This document shows, in pieces, positions 53,598-62,806 of a DNA stretch of 64,000 bases (positions within the stretch are counted from its first letter, which is position 1; each line of letters begins with the position of its first letter). The notes beneath the pieces were generated by a model. The model did no database searches and had not been told where the DNA came from. It worked only from the letters and a program-made list of their open reading frames with translations. Origin of the DNA: Methylococcus sp. EFPC2 (GTDB lineage Bacteria; Pseudomonadota; Gammaproteobacteria; Methylococcales; Methylococcaceae). Where the stretch lies: NCBI RefSeq assembly GCF_016925495.1, contig NZ_CP070491.1, forward strand, positions 310,001 through 374,000, given 5' to 3'. The position numbers and the translations under genes were made by a program.

Positions 53598-54062
53598 ATG
53601 GCCGCATTGACGAAAAACACCGCTACTATCGAACTGGCTAGCGCCAAAACCAACGGACTCGCCAATCTGGGCGTTCCCATCGACGAAAGCACCCAGGTGA
53701 AAAAAGGCAAGCTGCAGGAGTTCCTGCAAACCTTGGACACCGGCGCGATCGCCCGACGCTATCAGAACATCCGCGTCACCGCGATCAAAACGACCGAAGG
53801 CGGCCGTCTGTTCTCCAAAGTCATCGTCCAATTCGAGGTATTCGGCGACGACTGGAACAGCGTGGGGGTCAACACCGGCGTCGATTTCGCGCTCTACCAG
53901 GGCGACAAGCTTTTGCACTCCATCCAGCAAGGGCGGATATTTCTTCCCTATACCCGTAGCTGGTACGAAGACCAGTACGAGCACACCATCCCCAACGAAG
54001 TGTTCGACGAGCTTACTCGCCTCGACTTCATCGCCAACGCCGACGAAGTGCAGCCGGGCTAA
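53598..54062 (+). CDS. Hypothetical protein
   Basis: 154 aa, no recognised domain. It has no signal peptide or membrane helix. The middle is predicted beta-rich (FSKVIVQFEVFGDDW, GVDFALYQGDKLLHS) and the end is acidic. It could be a small cytoplasmic protein, but nothing further can be said. A G+C-rich hairpin region (54094-54127) follows and may end transcription. Confidence 0.55.
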   Translation: MAALTKNTATIELASAKTNGLANLGVPIDESTQVKKGKLQEFLQTLDTGAIARRYQNIRVTAIKTTEGGRLFSKVIVQFEVFGDDWNSVGVNTGVDFALYQGDKLLHSIQQGRIFLPYTRSWYEDQYEHTIPNEVFDELTRLDFIANADEVQPG

Positions 54063-54223
54063 GATTCCGCCCAATACGTGCCGACGCCCACGAGCCGGTT
54101 CCCGCGTGTTGCACGCGCGGATGCCGGCCCGACTATCGATAGCGCGCCCGGGCCTCAATCAGGATTTGCGCCGCCGCAAGCTTTCGCTGTGAAATAGCCG
54201 GGTTTTCCTGTCCGGCTATCGCC

Positions 54224-54541
54224 ATGGTTGCAGAGCTACCCACTCGGTGGTCCCAGCAGGTCACCAAAACCAGCAATGCCTTGGATCTCGAACCGGGGGT
54301 GTTCACCCTGGACGATCCCCGTGCGATCGCCTCTTCCCTCAAACGATCCGCCGAACAAAGCCATAGGCGCAAGGCCGATCCGTTCCGGTCCGCCATGTCC
54401 ATGCTCAACTTTTATATCAACCGTGCGGGCAGCCAACTAGCCGATAAGCGCCGTGTCTGCCTGGAACAGGCGAAGGACGAGTTACGCGATCTGTTCGGCA
54501 GGCCGCGACGCAACCGGGATGTGCCGCCGCGCGTAGGCTAA
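54224..54541 (+). CDS. DUF3175 domain protein
   Basis: 105 aa. The family pattern is clear: RWSQQVTKTSNALDLEPGVF, LDDPRAIASSLKRSAEQS, and SMLNFYINRAGSQL followed by LEQAKDELRDLFG. DUF3175 proteins are short, basic and helical; their function is unknown. Two of its segments recall HU- or RNA-binding basic helices, but this is only a composition remark. Confidence 0.85.
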   Translation: MVAELPTRWSQQVTKTSNALDLEPGVFTLDDPRAIASSLKRSAEQSHRRKADPFRSAMSMLNFYINRAGSQLADKRRVCLEQAKDELRDLFGRPRRNRDVPPRVG

Positions 54542-54622
54542 CGGAGTCTGGCGCAAGCTACCGGCTTGGGCCTATGATGCCGGCCGATCCAGATCGGACT
54601 CGATACTTTCAGGGAGTTGGAC

Positions 54623-55186
54623 ATGTACAAACGGTCAGCACTATGGGTGCTGTTAATGCAGTGGGCAGTGAACACTGCCCTTGCCGAACCCGGAACAGGA
54701 GACCTGGCCATGAGCTTCAGCTTGCGATCCTCGGCCTTCGAACATCAGGGCGAAATTCCTCGCCGTCATACCTGCCAGGGGCTGGATGCCTCGCCTCCGC
54801 TGAGCTGGTCGGGGGCCCCCCCGGGTACCAAAAGCCTGGTGTTGATCGTGGATGACCCGGACGCCCCCGATCCGGCCGCGCCCAAGATGACCTGGGTGCA
54901 TTGGGTCCTGTACAACCTCCCGCCCGTGGCCACCGGATTGCCGGAGGCCGTGGTGGTGGGTGATTTACCGAAAGGCACCCGGGAAGGTTTAAACGACTGG
55001 AAGAAAACCGGTTACGGTGGCCCTTGTCCGCCCGTCGGCCGGCACCGCTATTTCCATAAGCTTTATGCGCTGGACCTCGAACTGCCCGATTTGGGCCATC
55101 CGACCAAGAGCCAACTGGAAAAGGCGATGAATGGACATGTGATTGCCAAGACGGAACTGGTGGGCACTTATCGCAAGGAAAACTGA
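54623..55186 (+). CDS. YbhB/YbcL family Raf kinase inhibitor-like (PEBP) protein
   Basis: 187 aa. A signal peptide (SALWVLLMQWAVNTALA) suggests export. The PEBP fold is recognised by RHTCQGLDASPPLSWSGAP, VLIVDDPDAPDP and WVHWVLYNLP; GYGGPCPPVGRHRYFHKLYALD is the second conserved block. The conserved ligand-pocket Asp, His and Pro residues are in place. Bacterial members bind small anions or lipids; no enzyme activity is known. The ATG at 54623 is taken as start (an upstream TTG at 54617 is possible). Confidence 0.9.
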   Translation: MYKRSALWVLLMQWAVNTALAEPGTGDLAMSFSLRSSAFEHQGEIPRRHTCQGLDASPPLSWSGAPPGTKSLVLIVDDPDAPDPAAPKMTWVHWVLYNLPPVATGLPEAVVVGDLPKGTREGLNDWKKTGYGGPCPPVGRHRYFHKLYALDLELPDLGHPTKSQLEKAMNGHVIAKTELVGTYRKEN

Positions 55187-55404
55187 GCGGGTTCCCGCGC
55201 ATCGCCACCGTGAGTGTCCACTCGCCCGTGCGGCGCTGGCGTTGAGTTTCAGACTGGCTATGCTTATGGCTTGATACTGAAATACCGTATGCGCGGAGCG
55301 CTTCGAAGGGCGAACTTCGACACGGCCAACTCGGACGCGGCCACTGAATTTTGGCGTCGGATTAAAGCTTGGATAGCGCGGCCCTTTGACGGTGCCGAAC
55401 AGGC

Positions 55405-57627
55405 ATGAACGCACAATACCCCATCAAATTCACCGCATTGTTGACGGCTGCCGTTTGGACGCTGCTGCTGCTGGCCTCGCTGGGTTGGAACATCGCCCGA
55501 TATGACCATGAAGTGACCGAACAAGTCCGATTGCAGGCTAAATCCTTCATCGACAAGGACCTGAGCTTTCGTTCCTGGGCGGCCGCCCATGGCGGCGTTT
55601 ACGTGCAGCCCTCGGCAAAGTCGCCGCCCAATCCTTACCTCAAAAATCCCGGTCGCGACGTGGTAACCACCGACGGCATGGCGCTGACCCTGATCAACCC
55701 GGCGTACATGATGCGCCAAGTGCTGGATGATTATTCCCGGCGCTTCGGTATTAGCGGCCGCATCACCAGCCTTAATCCCATCAATCCCGCCAATGTCCCG
55801 AGTCCATGGGAGGCGGACGCGATGAGGCGGTTCCAGGAAGGGGGGGAGGAGTTCGGCGAGCGCGTCGAATACCGGGGCAAGCATGAGTTTCGCTATATCC
55901 GTGCGTTACACATCGAGCAAAGCTGTCTGTCCTGTCATGCGGATCAGGGATACAGAGAAGGCGACATCCGTGGCGCGATCAGCACATCCATCGACATGGC
56001 GCCCTATGAAGCCAGTGTTTGGTCCTTTACACAGGTGATGTTGGCCAGCCACGGCGGAATTTGGCTGATTGGCCTGCTGGCCATCGGAGGGAGCGCCCGC
56101 TGGCAGCAGCGTCAGGCGAGCAAGGCCGCGCGCGCGGAGGCCCAGGCCCTGGAGAGCGAGCGTCTGTACCATGACTTAAAGGTTCAGCAAGCCGTGGACG
56201 ATGCCGACCGTGAAAACGCCGCCCGTTTCAACGCGGTCATGGTCGCCACGCTGGATAGCTTTGTCATCGTCGGCCGGGACGGCCAGATCGTCGAGGTCAA
56301 CCAGGTTTTATGCGACTTGCTGGGTTATACGCGCAAGGAGTTGCTGGCCATGAACGTCGCGGAGATCGAAGCGAAGGAGTCGCCGCTCGGTGCCCGCCAG
56401 CAGATTGCCCGCATCGTCGAGCGGGGGCGGGACAAGTTCGAGGTCTTGGTGCTTTGCAAGGATGGGAGAAAAATCACCGTCGAGGTGAACGCCTGTTACC
56501 AGCCCATCGAGGGCGGGCGAATTTACGGGTTCATGCGCGATATCACCGAGCGCAAGCGGCTTGAGCAGGCCAGGGAACTGGCCAACGAGGATTTGAAAGT
56601 CGCCATGCGGATACTGGAAGCCCACCAAGCGGAACTGGCGCAGCTCAACCGCATGAGCGCAACGATACAGATCTGCCGCACTCGCCCCGAGGCCTGGCAG
56701 GCGCTCAATCTGGCGCTTCCGAGTTTATTGGAGGGTATGTCCGGAGTGCTTGCGATCAAAAAGGCCGGCGCCACTCACCTCGAAGTCGTGGCGCAGTGGG
56801 GCGGAGTCGAGCCGGAAAGCGTTTTCGCCGTCCACGATTGCTGGGCGATACGCACCGGCGGCCCGCATTGGGCGTTGACACCGAACAACGCGATGTTGTG
56901 CAAGCATTTCACGCGGGCGCCCGAGGGCCCTTATCTTTGCCTTCCCCTTTTCATACAGGGAGAACTGGCGGGGGTATTGACGATACTCAAGCGGGCCGGC
57001 CAGCTATTTTCCGACCAGGAGAAACGGTTGATTGCTACCGTGGCCGAGTCGCTGAGTCTGGAGCTTTCCAACTTGGACATGCGCTTAGCCCTGCACGAGC
57101 AGGCGACGCATGACGGGCTGACCCGGCTCTTCAATCGCCGCTATTTGAACGAAACCCTCCCCAGGGAGATCGCGCGCGCTGAACGGGGAGGAACGCCCCT
57201 GTGCGCGGTCATGATGGACATCGATCGCTTCAAGACTTTCAACGATGCCCACGGTCACGAGGTGGGGGATATCGTGCTACAGCAATTGGCCGATTTGTTG
57301 CGCGAGAAACTGCGGCGCGGCGATATTGCCTGCCGTTATGGCGGCGAGGAGTTCGTGGTGATCATGCCGGACTCTTCCCTAGACGATACCTTCCGGCGCA
57401 TCGACGACATCCGCCAACAAATGCAGACCACCGAGTTGCGCCGCGACGGCCAGACTTGGGGCTGGGTCAGCTTTTCAGCCGGGGTCGCGCAGTTGTCTGA
57501 GGATCTGAGCGATGGCGGCAAATTGCTGAAAGCGGCCGACCAGGCGCTGTACCAGGCCAAGAAAAACGGCCGCAATCAGGTGGTGGTTTATAGGGCGGGG
57601 GGCTGGCGGAACGGGGAGCAGGCCTAA
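55405..57627 (+). CDS. Heme-binding sensor diguanylate cyclase (DUF3365-PAS-GAF-GGDEF)
   Basis: 740 aa. An N-terminal membrane helix precedes a periplasmic Tll0287-like (DUF3365) domain with heme site CLSCH (C174-H178). A second helix (about 210-230) crosses back. A PAS domain (about 270-390), a coiled linker, a GAF-like region (about 420-560) and the GGDEF domain follow. The active site is GGEEF (646-650), with an RRGD inhibitory site at 637-640. The protein should make c-di-GMP under product feedback, gated by heme redox state or a ligand such as NO or O2. The last is inference from family members. Confidence 0.92.
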   Translation: MNAQYPIKFTALLTAAVWTLLLLASLGWNIARYDHEVTEQVRLQAKSFIDKDLSFRSWAAAHGGVYVQPSAKSPPNPYLKNPGRDVVTTDGMALTLINPAYMMRQVLDDYSRRFGISGRITSLNPINPANVPSPWEADAMRRFQEGGEEFGERVEYRGKHEFRYIRALHIEQSCLSCHADQGYREGDIRGAISTSIDMAPYEASVWSFTQVMLASHGGIWLIGLLAIGGSARWQQRQASKAARAEAQALESERLYHDLKVQQAVDDADRENAARFNAVMVATLDSFVIVGRDGQIVEVNQVLCDLLGYTRKELLAMNVAEIEAKESPLGARQQIARIVERGRDKFEVLVLCKDGRKITVEVNACYQPIEGGRIYGFMRDITERKRLEQARELANEDLKVAMRILEAHQAELAQLNRMSATIQICRTRPEAWQALNLALPSLLEGMSGVLAIKKAGATHLEVVAQWGGVEPESVFAVHDCWAIRTGGPHWALTPNNAMLCKHFTRAPEGPYLCLPLFIQGELAGVLTILKRAGQLFSDQEKRLIATVAESLSLELSNLDMRLALHEQATHDGLTRLFNRRYLNETLPREIARAERGGTPLCAVMMDIDRFKTFNDAHGHEVGDIVLQQLADLLREKLRRGDIACRYGGEEFVVIMPDSSLDDTFRRIDDIRQQMQTTELRRDGQTWGWVSFSAGVAQLSEDLSDGGKLLKAADQALYQAKKNGRNQVVVYRAGGWRNGEQA

Positions 57628-57690
57628 TCGAGCCCCCGCCGCCCATGCCGATCTAGGCTCGCTCCAGCTCCGATCCGCGCTTGCGCGGTT

Positions 57691-58422
57691 CTAGCCCGTC
57701 TGTCCGACTCGCAGGCGTCGGCTTTTCTTCAACCAGCGTGCAATCAGAAAGGCGGCCGTCAGGACGATGGGAAACAGGATGGATAGCCACAAAGCCAGGC
57801 GGGAGGTCTGGTAAACGTCTGCGATATAGAGGTGTTTCGCCACGAGCAGGAACGCACCCAGGCCGAAGAAGTAGATCGTCTGGTATTCCTTGGCGATCAG
57901 CCTATCCCAGTGATAATCCATGCTGCGGAGGGTCCGCCTCAGGCCGGTCAGCTTAGGGATCAGGCGGTTCACGCGAGCGCAATAGGTCGCGTATTCCCCG
58001 CCGAATTTCCCCCGCAGAAAATTTTCTTCGGCCGCGATGATGGCGGCGTAGGCCAAATAGAACAATGGCAGTCCGACCAGCACGAAGGGCAGGGAGTTGG
58101 ACGCGATGCCCAGGCCGGTGATCATCAGCAGATTCCCCAGATAAAGCGGGTTGCGGCAGTGCGCGAATATTCCATCCTGGACCAGCACTTCCGCATAAAC
58201 CTGCTTGTTTTTGCCGCCGCGGCGTATGTAAGCCAAACCTATCGTCAGCCCTCGCCAGAATTGGCCGGCCGCGCCTAGCAGTATGCCGGCGACCAGCAGG
58301 AAGGTCTGGGTATCCCTATCCTGAAAAGCGGGCCAGGCATTGCCGGTAAAGAGGAATAGAAACAGGACCGGAAAGAGCGAGTTCCGGTAGCGGAAGAGGA
58401 AGTTTCCCAACGCAACCATCAT
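57691..58422 (-). CDS. Isoprenylcysteine carboxyl methyltransferase-like membrane protein
   Basis: About 243 aa from ATG 58422, which overlaps the cmoA stop (TGATG). It has five or more hydrophobic segments. The ICMT/PEMT-like SAM-binding motif is GIFAHCRNPLYLGNLLMITG followed by EENFLRGKFGGEY with the conserved Glu-Glu. Bacterial members methylate lipids or unknown membrane substrates. A long C-terminal extension (about 60 residues) carries two extra helices. The substrate is unknown. Confidence 0.82.
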   Translation of the reverse strand: MMVALGNFLFRYRNSLFPVLFLFLFTGNAWPAFQDRDTQTFLLVAGILLGAAGQFWRGLTIGLAYIRRGGKNKQVYAEVLVQDGIFAHCRNPLYLGNLLMITGLGIASNSLPFVLVGLPLFYLAYAAIIAAEENFLRGKFGGEYATYCARVNRLIPKLTGLRRTLRSMDYHWDRLIAKEYQTIYFFGLGAFLLVAKHLYIADVYQTSRLALWLSILFPIVLTAAFLIARWLKKSRRLRVGQTG

Positions 58423-59147
58423 TTGACTGCCACCAGGCCAGCGAAGTTGTACCACTTGAAAAACGTATCGCAATGCCGAAAACCCTGGCGCAGGAGCAGG
58501 TCGCGGTTTTCGTCCACGCTGTAGGGAACCAGAACGTTTTCCAGCGCCTCGCGTTTCTGCGCGATTTCCAGTTCGCTATAGCCGTTGCGGCGTTTGAAGT
58601 CGTAATAGAACTTAATGAATTGCCGGTTTAGCAGCGAACTGCCGCCCAGTACCTTCTCGATCAGTATCAGGCAGCCGCCTTCCTGCAATCCGGCGTAGAT
58701 TTCCCGCAGCAGCCGTTCGCGGTGTATCGGACGGATAAATTGCAGGGTCAAGACCATCAGGACGACCGAGGCGTTTTCGATCTTGAGCGGGTTGTTCAGG
58801 TCCGCGCAGGACAACTCGTGCGGCCTGTCAAACCCATGCTGCTTCAGTTTTTCCCTGCATTTGTCGAGCATCTCGGCCGAGTAGTCCAGGCCGACGAATG
58901 ATACTTCCCGCTCGATCGCGCGTCCCAGGTTCAGCAGCGTCGTGCCGGTGGAGCATCCCAGGTCGTAGACCCGCGTGCCCTTTACGGCATATTCCGCGGC
59001 CATCTCGGCAATCATTCTTTGCATCTCGCCGTAGAAAGGCACGGAACGCCCCAGCATGTCGTCGAATACCTGGGCGACCTGGGCATTGAATGCGAAGTCG
59101 GCGACGGCGTCGGTTTCCGTGTTGAAAATATTGTCGTGACCGCTCAA
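58419..59147 (-). CDS. cmoA: Carboxy-S-adenosyl-L-methionine synthase
   Basis: 242 aa. It makes carboxy-SAM from SAM and prephenate for the cmo5U34 wobble modification in tRNA. VYDLGCSTGTTLLNLG binds the cofactor; FVGLDYSAEMLDKC and RPIHRERLLREIY follow. FKRRNGYSELEIAQKREALE is a family signature. It begins with TTG at 59147; GAGGT about 7 bases upstream supports it. cmoB is not in the window. Confidence 0.95.
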   Translation of the reverse strand: MSGHDNIFNTETDAVADFAFNAQVAQVFDDMLGRSVPFYGEMQRMIAEMAAEYAVKGTRVYDLGCSTGTTLLNLGRAIEREVSFVGLDYSAEMLDKCREKLKQHGFDRPHELSCADLNNPLKIENASVVLMVLTLQFIRPIHRERLLREIYAGLQEGGCLILIEKVLGGSSLLNRQFIKFYYDFKRRNGYSELEIAQKREALENVLVPYSVDENRDLLLRQGFRHCDTFFKWYNFAGLVAVK

Positions 59148-59845
59148 GGGCTTACCTCGGGTTGTTGTCAGTGGCAGGTCTCCGTCTAGGAGACCCGCGC
59201 AATATTATCCGCTCATGCCTTAACATAGAACCGCCCCGGGCCTTCGGCTTCACCGCGCACCTCCGCACGCGCGGTGAACTGGGGCTTTGGCGGTCAAACA
59301 GGAATCGGGGGTCAAAGCCCGTCCTTGGGTGGTGGAACGCCACACAACCGGATGAACCGCTTCAGCCAGATTCTCACCCGCGGGGAAAAACGGGCTGATA
59401 TCTATCCCGCCATGTCGTCTGACCTTGGGGCTCGTTGCCTGGCGCGCTACAGGTCTATCGGGATAGGGTCTAAGCAGCGCCGTGCCGGCGGAACCGCCCG
59501 GATCATAGACGGGGCTGCCCGGTTTGGCGTAGGTCGCGCACGGGATACCGCCTGGACTTGGTGGCGCCCACGCGGAAATGACGTTAACCCGTACTGAACA
59601 AACTGCATCCGCAACGGGGGTAGAACTTCCGTCTGTCGGCGCTCAGAATGAAGACCGGTACAGCTGCCACTAACGCCAACGCTGTTGCCGAGCGGTCTCT
59701 TCCAGAGGGAGAGGGGCTTAATTCAACACGATTGTCCTCTAACGCTGGGAAGTCGCCCCATGTCCAGCCAGCCAGAAAACCCGAGCACCCGCCGGCCCTA
59801 CCCAGGGTAGGCCGTCCCTACCCCAGACCGGTCGGTTTAGGCTGC
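59148..59845. other. Structured intergenic region with palindromes
   Basis: About 700 bases without a recognised gene. Inverted repeats include TTCACCGCGC/GCGCGGTGAA (59249-59258 and 59269-59278) and GGGCTTTG/CAAAGCCC (59282-59289 and 59313-59320). The rest has high GC and short open frames only. It could be the debris of a mobile element or gene, but I could not identify which. Confidence 0.5.
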
Positions 59846-60379
59846 GTGCTGCGTTATTTTACCCGGGAAGGGGAGTCCGGAGGGACGGCGAATACCAGTT
59901 GCGATCTGGTGATCGGCGTCGACCGTCCCACGGCTGAGCAATGCCAGGCGTTCGTCGTCGGCGTGCCCGAGTTCGTGCTGGTCGATGTCGAAGGTATCCC
60001 CTTCGTCTGCGCCCGCGTCAGTCAAACGTCGATCGAAGACGGCCGCATCGTGCAACGCCCGTTGATCGATTGGCAGGAGTGCCCGGTCCACCCGGTGGCG
60101 AACCGGGGCTATGTCCCGCCCACCCCGGACGCTGCCGCGCACTGGCGCTTGAACCTGGTGCTGGTCGACATTGCCACACGGCTCACGGCCGGCATAAGGC
60201 TCGTAAGCCTGGAACCCGAGTTTTGCCAAGCCTTCGCGCGCGCCATGCAGGCGTGCAGGAACGATTTCGGCACCATCGACGAGTACGACGCGAAGTTGGA
60301 CGAGATTTATCGCCGTTATCCCGCCGGAAGTATCTCCTTCCGCGGTGCCTTTCTGGCGCATGGGATGGGTATCGACTAG
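59846..60379 (+). CDS. Hypothetical protein, tail duplicated downstream
   Basis: About 177 aa from GTG 59846; the frame is open to 59648, but the upstream part is low in coding character. Segments DLVIGVDRPTAEQCQAF, VLVDVEGIPFVCAR and RRYPAGSISFRGAF give a soluble mixed alpha/beta impression. I recognise no family. The last ~25 codons and the following hairpins are repeated at 60693-60860. Confidence 0.5.
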   Translation: MLRYFTREGESGGTANTSCDLVIGVDRPTAEQCQAFVVGVPEFVLVDVEGIPFVCARVSQTSIEDGRIVQRPLIDWQECPVHPVANRGYVPPTPDAAAHWRLNLVLVDIATRLTAGIRLVSLEPEFCQAFARAMQACRNDFGTIDEYDAKLDEIYRRYPAGSISFRGAFLAHGMGID

Positions 60380-60470
60380 CAGGGTGGGCAGACGGCTCTA
60401 TCGTCTGCCCACGCGAAACGTACCGACGGTTTTCGTTAAACCGTGGGCAACGAAAGGAAGTTGCCCACCC
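60306..60470 (+). repeat. Duplicated segment, copy A
   Basis: It covers the end of the hypothetical gene (YRRYPAGSISFRGAFLAHGMGID) and two hairpins: GTGGGCAGACG/CGTCTGCCCAC (60384-60394 and 60402-60412) and GTGGGCAAC/GTTGCCCAC (60443-60451 and 60460-60468). The partner is at 60693-60860. Confidence 0.85.
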
Positions 60471-60609
60471 TTGTATCTTGTTTTCCGTGATGGTTAGCTC
60501 CCATCACCTGAGGCGGAGGAGGCTTGCGCCCACCAAGAAACTCGAAACAGCTTGCGGGCCCGGGTCGGGTGGAGCGCAATGTTAGGCGCGGTAACATATT
60601 CGACGATAT

Positions 60610-60685
60610 TAGGATGTGCCGACGAAGGAGGCGCATCAATCGAGAATCACGCGAATTGATGCGCTTCGTTCCTCAGCGCATCCTA
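60610..60685. repeat. MITE-like palindromic element
   Basis: Terminal arms TAGGATG(T)GC and GC(G)CATCCTA enclose a perfect inner pair GCGCATCAAT (60631-60640)/ATTGATGCGC (60655-60664). Between them the arms are partly complementary. The shape fits a small non-autonomous palindromic element dispersed in many proteobacteria. Confidence 0.7.
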
Positions 60686-60692
60686 TGTGAAG

Positions 60693-60860
60693 TTTATCGC
60701 CGTTATCCCGCCGGTAGCATCTCCTTCCGTGGCGCCTTCCTGGCGCACGGGATGGGTATCGACTAGTAGGGTGGGCAGACGGCTCTATCTTCTGCCCACC
60801 AAGCGAAAAGTACCGTCGGTTCTCGTTAAAAGGTGGGCAAGAAAAAACCTTGCCCACCCT
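60693..60860 (+). repeat. Duplicated segment, copy B
   Basis: A diverged second copy of 60306-60470. It encodes the same tail (YRRYPAGSISFRGAFLAHGMGID) with synonymous changes, followed by hairpins GTGGGCAGA/TCTGCCCAC (60771-60779 and 60791-60799) and GGTGGGCAAG/CTTGCCCACC (60832-60841 and 60849-60858). It lacks an upstream gene body, so it is a gene-tail fragment. Confidence 0.85.
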
Positions 60861-60878
60861 ACCTTAAATCTCAATCCC

Positions 60879-60977
60879 AGCCCGCGTAGGGTGCAATAGC
60901 GGTTTCATCCCGTTTTGCACCGATAAAACACCCATGCGGCGTAATACGGCTGGCGCCTATTACGCTCTACGCGGGCT
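60879..60977. repeat. Multi-hairpin palindromic element
   Basis: Outer arms AGCCCGCGTAG (60879-60889) and CTACGCGGGCT (60967-60977) are perfect. Inside are a GGTGCAA/TTGCACC hairpin and a GCGTAATA/TATTACGC hairpin. The ~100-bp unit is MITE-like and abuts the end of the next gene. Confidence 0.75.
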
Positions 60978-60984
60978 GTTGGGC

Positions 60985-61452
60985 CTAGGCTGGATGAATA
61001 ACCATGTGACATGTAACCTCACGTCTTGCGCCGGAATGAAACACTCCCACGCAGAGATGACCCTCCTGGCTCCATTTCACAAGCTGATCGTTTTGATTAA
61101 GCATACCCACCCAGCGTTCCCCCGGCTTCAGAATATGCGGAATATTGCCTGGCAAAGGGTTCGCGACGATGAAGCTGTGTTTGGGTTTGCGGTGGAGCAG
61201 TTTGCTGATCCTGTTGGCGTGAACAAACCCAACGCAATGTGTGAGAGTGGTTTTGCGGTCTCCGTTGTTTCGGACTTCAAGTAGAACAAACGGACCTTTC
61301 CCATACGACTCCATACCCCCGTATGTTTCCATGTTGGGAGAAGCCGAAACTTCTAGCTGCGGTCCGGATTGACTCCATTTATAGAGATCCCAGAAGAGCA
61401 CGATTGTGGCGATAGCTGCGCCCCACCACGCTGCGATATCCGACGGCGACAT
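60985..61452 (-). CDS. Hypothetical membrane-anchored protein
   Basis: 155 aa from ATG 61452; AAAAAGGAAG lies just upstream as ribosome binding site, which favours this over the longer frame to 61530. One N-terminal helix (DIAAWWGAAIATIVLFW) anchors a soluble domain with FVLLEVRNNGDRKTTLTHCV and KPGERWVGMLNQND, a likely beta-sandwich. No family recognised. It lies downstream of nrdB on the same strand, 74 bases after the nrdB stop. Confidence 0.65.
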   Translation of the reverse strand: MSPSDIAAWWGAAIATIVLFWDLYKWSQSGPQLEVSASPNMETYGGMESYGKGPFVLLEVRNNGDRKTTLTHCVGFVHANRISKLLHRKPKHSFIVANPLPGNIPHILKPGERWVGMLNQNDQLVKWSQEGHLCVGVFHSGARREVTCHMVIHPA

Positions 61453-61526
61453 AATCTTCCTTTTTAGGCCCAACCAATGATTAAACCGTTTCCGTTTCCC
61501 AGTAAGCACGCTAAATGGAGCATTGC

Positions 61527-62780
61527 TCAATCCCAGCTCAAAGCCCCGCCGGTTTGATACTCGGTCACGCGGGTTTCAAAGAAGTTCTTTTCCTTCTTGA
61601 GATCCAGCACTTCGCTCATCCAGGGGAAGGGATTGCTGACACCGGAGTATTGCTCGGGCAGGCCGATTTGGGCGCAGCGGCGGTTGGCGATGAATTCCAG
61701 GTATTCCTTGAACATGGGTGCGTTGAGGCCGAGGATGCCGCGCGGCATGGTGTCGTAGGCATACTGGGTTTCGATCTCCACGGCCTCGCGGATCATCTGG
61801 ATCATTTCGTTCTTGAAGCTCTCGGACCAGAGATGCGGGTTCTCGACCTTGATCTGGTTGATCACGTCGATGCCGAAGTTCATGTGCATGGACTCGTCGC
61901 GCATGATGTACTGGAACTGCTCGGCGGTGCCGGTCATCTTGTTGCGCCGGCCCATGGACAGGATCTGGGTGAAGCCGACGTAGAAGAAGATGCCCTCGAA
62001 GATCACGTAGAAGGCGATCAGTTCGCGCAGCAGCTTCTGGTCGTTCTCCGGCGTGCCGGTCTGGAAATAGGGGTTGGACAGATGCTGGGTGAAGGGCAGG
62101 GCCCATTCGGCCTTGCGCGCCACGGCCGGCAGCTCGCGGTACATGTTGAACACCTCGCCCTCGTCCAGGCCCAGTGATTCGACCACATATTGGTAGGCGT
62201 GGGTGTGCAGGGCTTCTTCGAAGGACTGGCGCAGCAAATACTGGCGGCATTCCGGGTTGGTGATGTGGCGGTAGACGGCCAGCACCAGGTTGTTCGCCAC
62301 CAGGGAGTCGGCGGTGGAGAAGAAACCCAGGTTGCGTTTGATGATGGTGCGCTCGTCCTCGGTGAGGCCGTCGGCGCTCTTCCACAGCGCGATGTCGGCG
62401 TTCATGTTGATTTCCTGCGGCATCCAGTGGTTGGCGCAGGCGTCCAGGTATTTCTGCCAGGCCCACTGGTACTTGAAGGGCACCAACTGGTTGAGGTCGG
62501 CGCGGCAGTTGATGATCTTCTTGTCGTCCACCTGGATGCGCTTGGCGCCCATCTCGATTTTTTCCAGACCCGTGGCGCCTGTGTGCAGCGGCTCCGAAGC
62601 CGGCAGTACCGTGTCGGTTTTGCGCGGGGCGGTCGGGTGTGCTTGGGCGACGGCCAGCGCCGGAGCGGTTTTAGCCTCTTCGGCGATTACCGGCGGTAGT
62701 TTGGAAGGGGCCGGCTGCAGGTCCGTTTGAGAAGCTTGGTTGGCGGTGAGGTCGGCGAGCGGGTCGTCCCAGTTCAGCAT
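61527..62780 (-). CDS. nrdB: Ribonucleoside-diphosphate reductase, beta subunit
   Basis: 417 aa class I R2 protein that carries the diiron-tyrosyl radical. Metal ligands are visible in [13 protein letters not shown], with the radical Tyr four residues after the His (so class Ia-like, not the Phe form), and in [14 protein letters not shown] and [12 protein letters not shown]. The first ~65 residues are a Pro/Ala-rich extension not present in E. coli NrdB. nrdA is not in the window. The promoter has NrdR-type boxes. Confidence 0.96.
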   Translation of the reverse strand: MLNWDDPLADLTANQASQTDLQPAPSKLPPVIAEEAKTAPALAVAQAHPTAPRKTDTVLPASEPLHTGATGLEKIEMGAKRIQVDDKKIINCRADLNQLVPFKYQWAWQKYLDACANHWMPQEINMNADIALWKSADGLTEDERTIIKRNLGFFSTADSLVANNLVLAVYRHITNPECRQYLLRQSFEEALHTHAYQYVVESLGLDEGEVFNMYRELPAVARKAEWALPFTQHLSNPYFQTGTPENDQKLLRELIAFYVIFEGIFFYVGFTQILSMGRRNKMTGTAEQFQYIMRDESMHMNFGIDVINQIKVENPHLWSESFKNEMIQMIREAVEIETQYAYDTMPRGILGLNAPMFKEYLEFIANRRCAQIGLPEQYSGVSNPFPWMSEVLDLKKEKNFFETRVTEYQTGGALSWD

Positions 62781-62806
62781 GAGGGTCTCCTAAGCGTTTG
62801 TTCGAA

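Noticed and set aside
55214-55408. 64-codon frame before the heme-GGDEF gene
   Set aside because: No ribosome binding site or homology; it is most likely non-coding upstream sequence.
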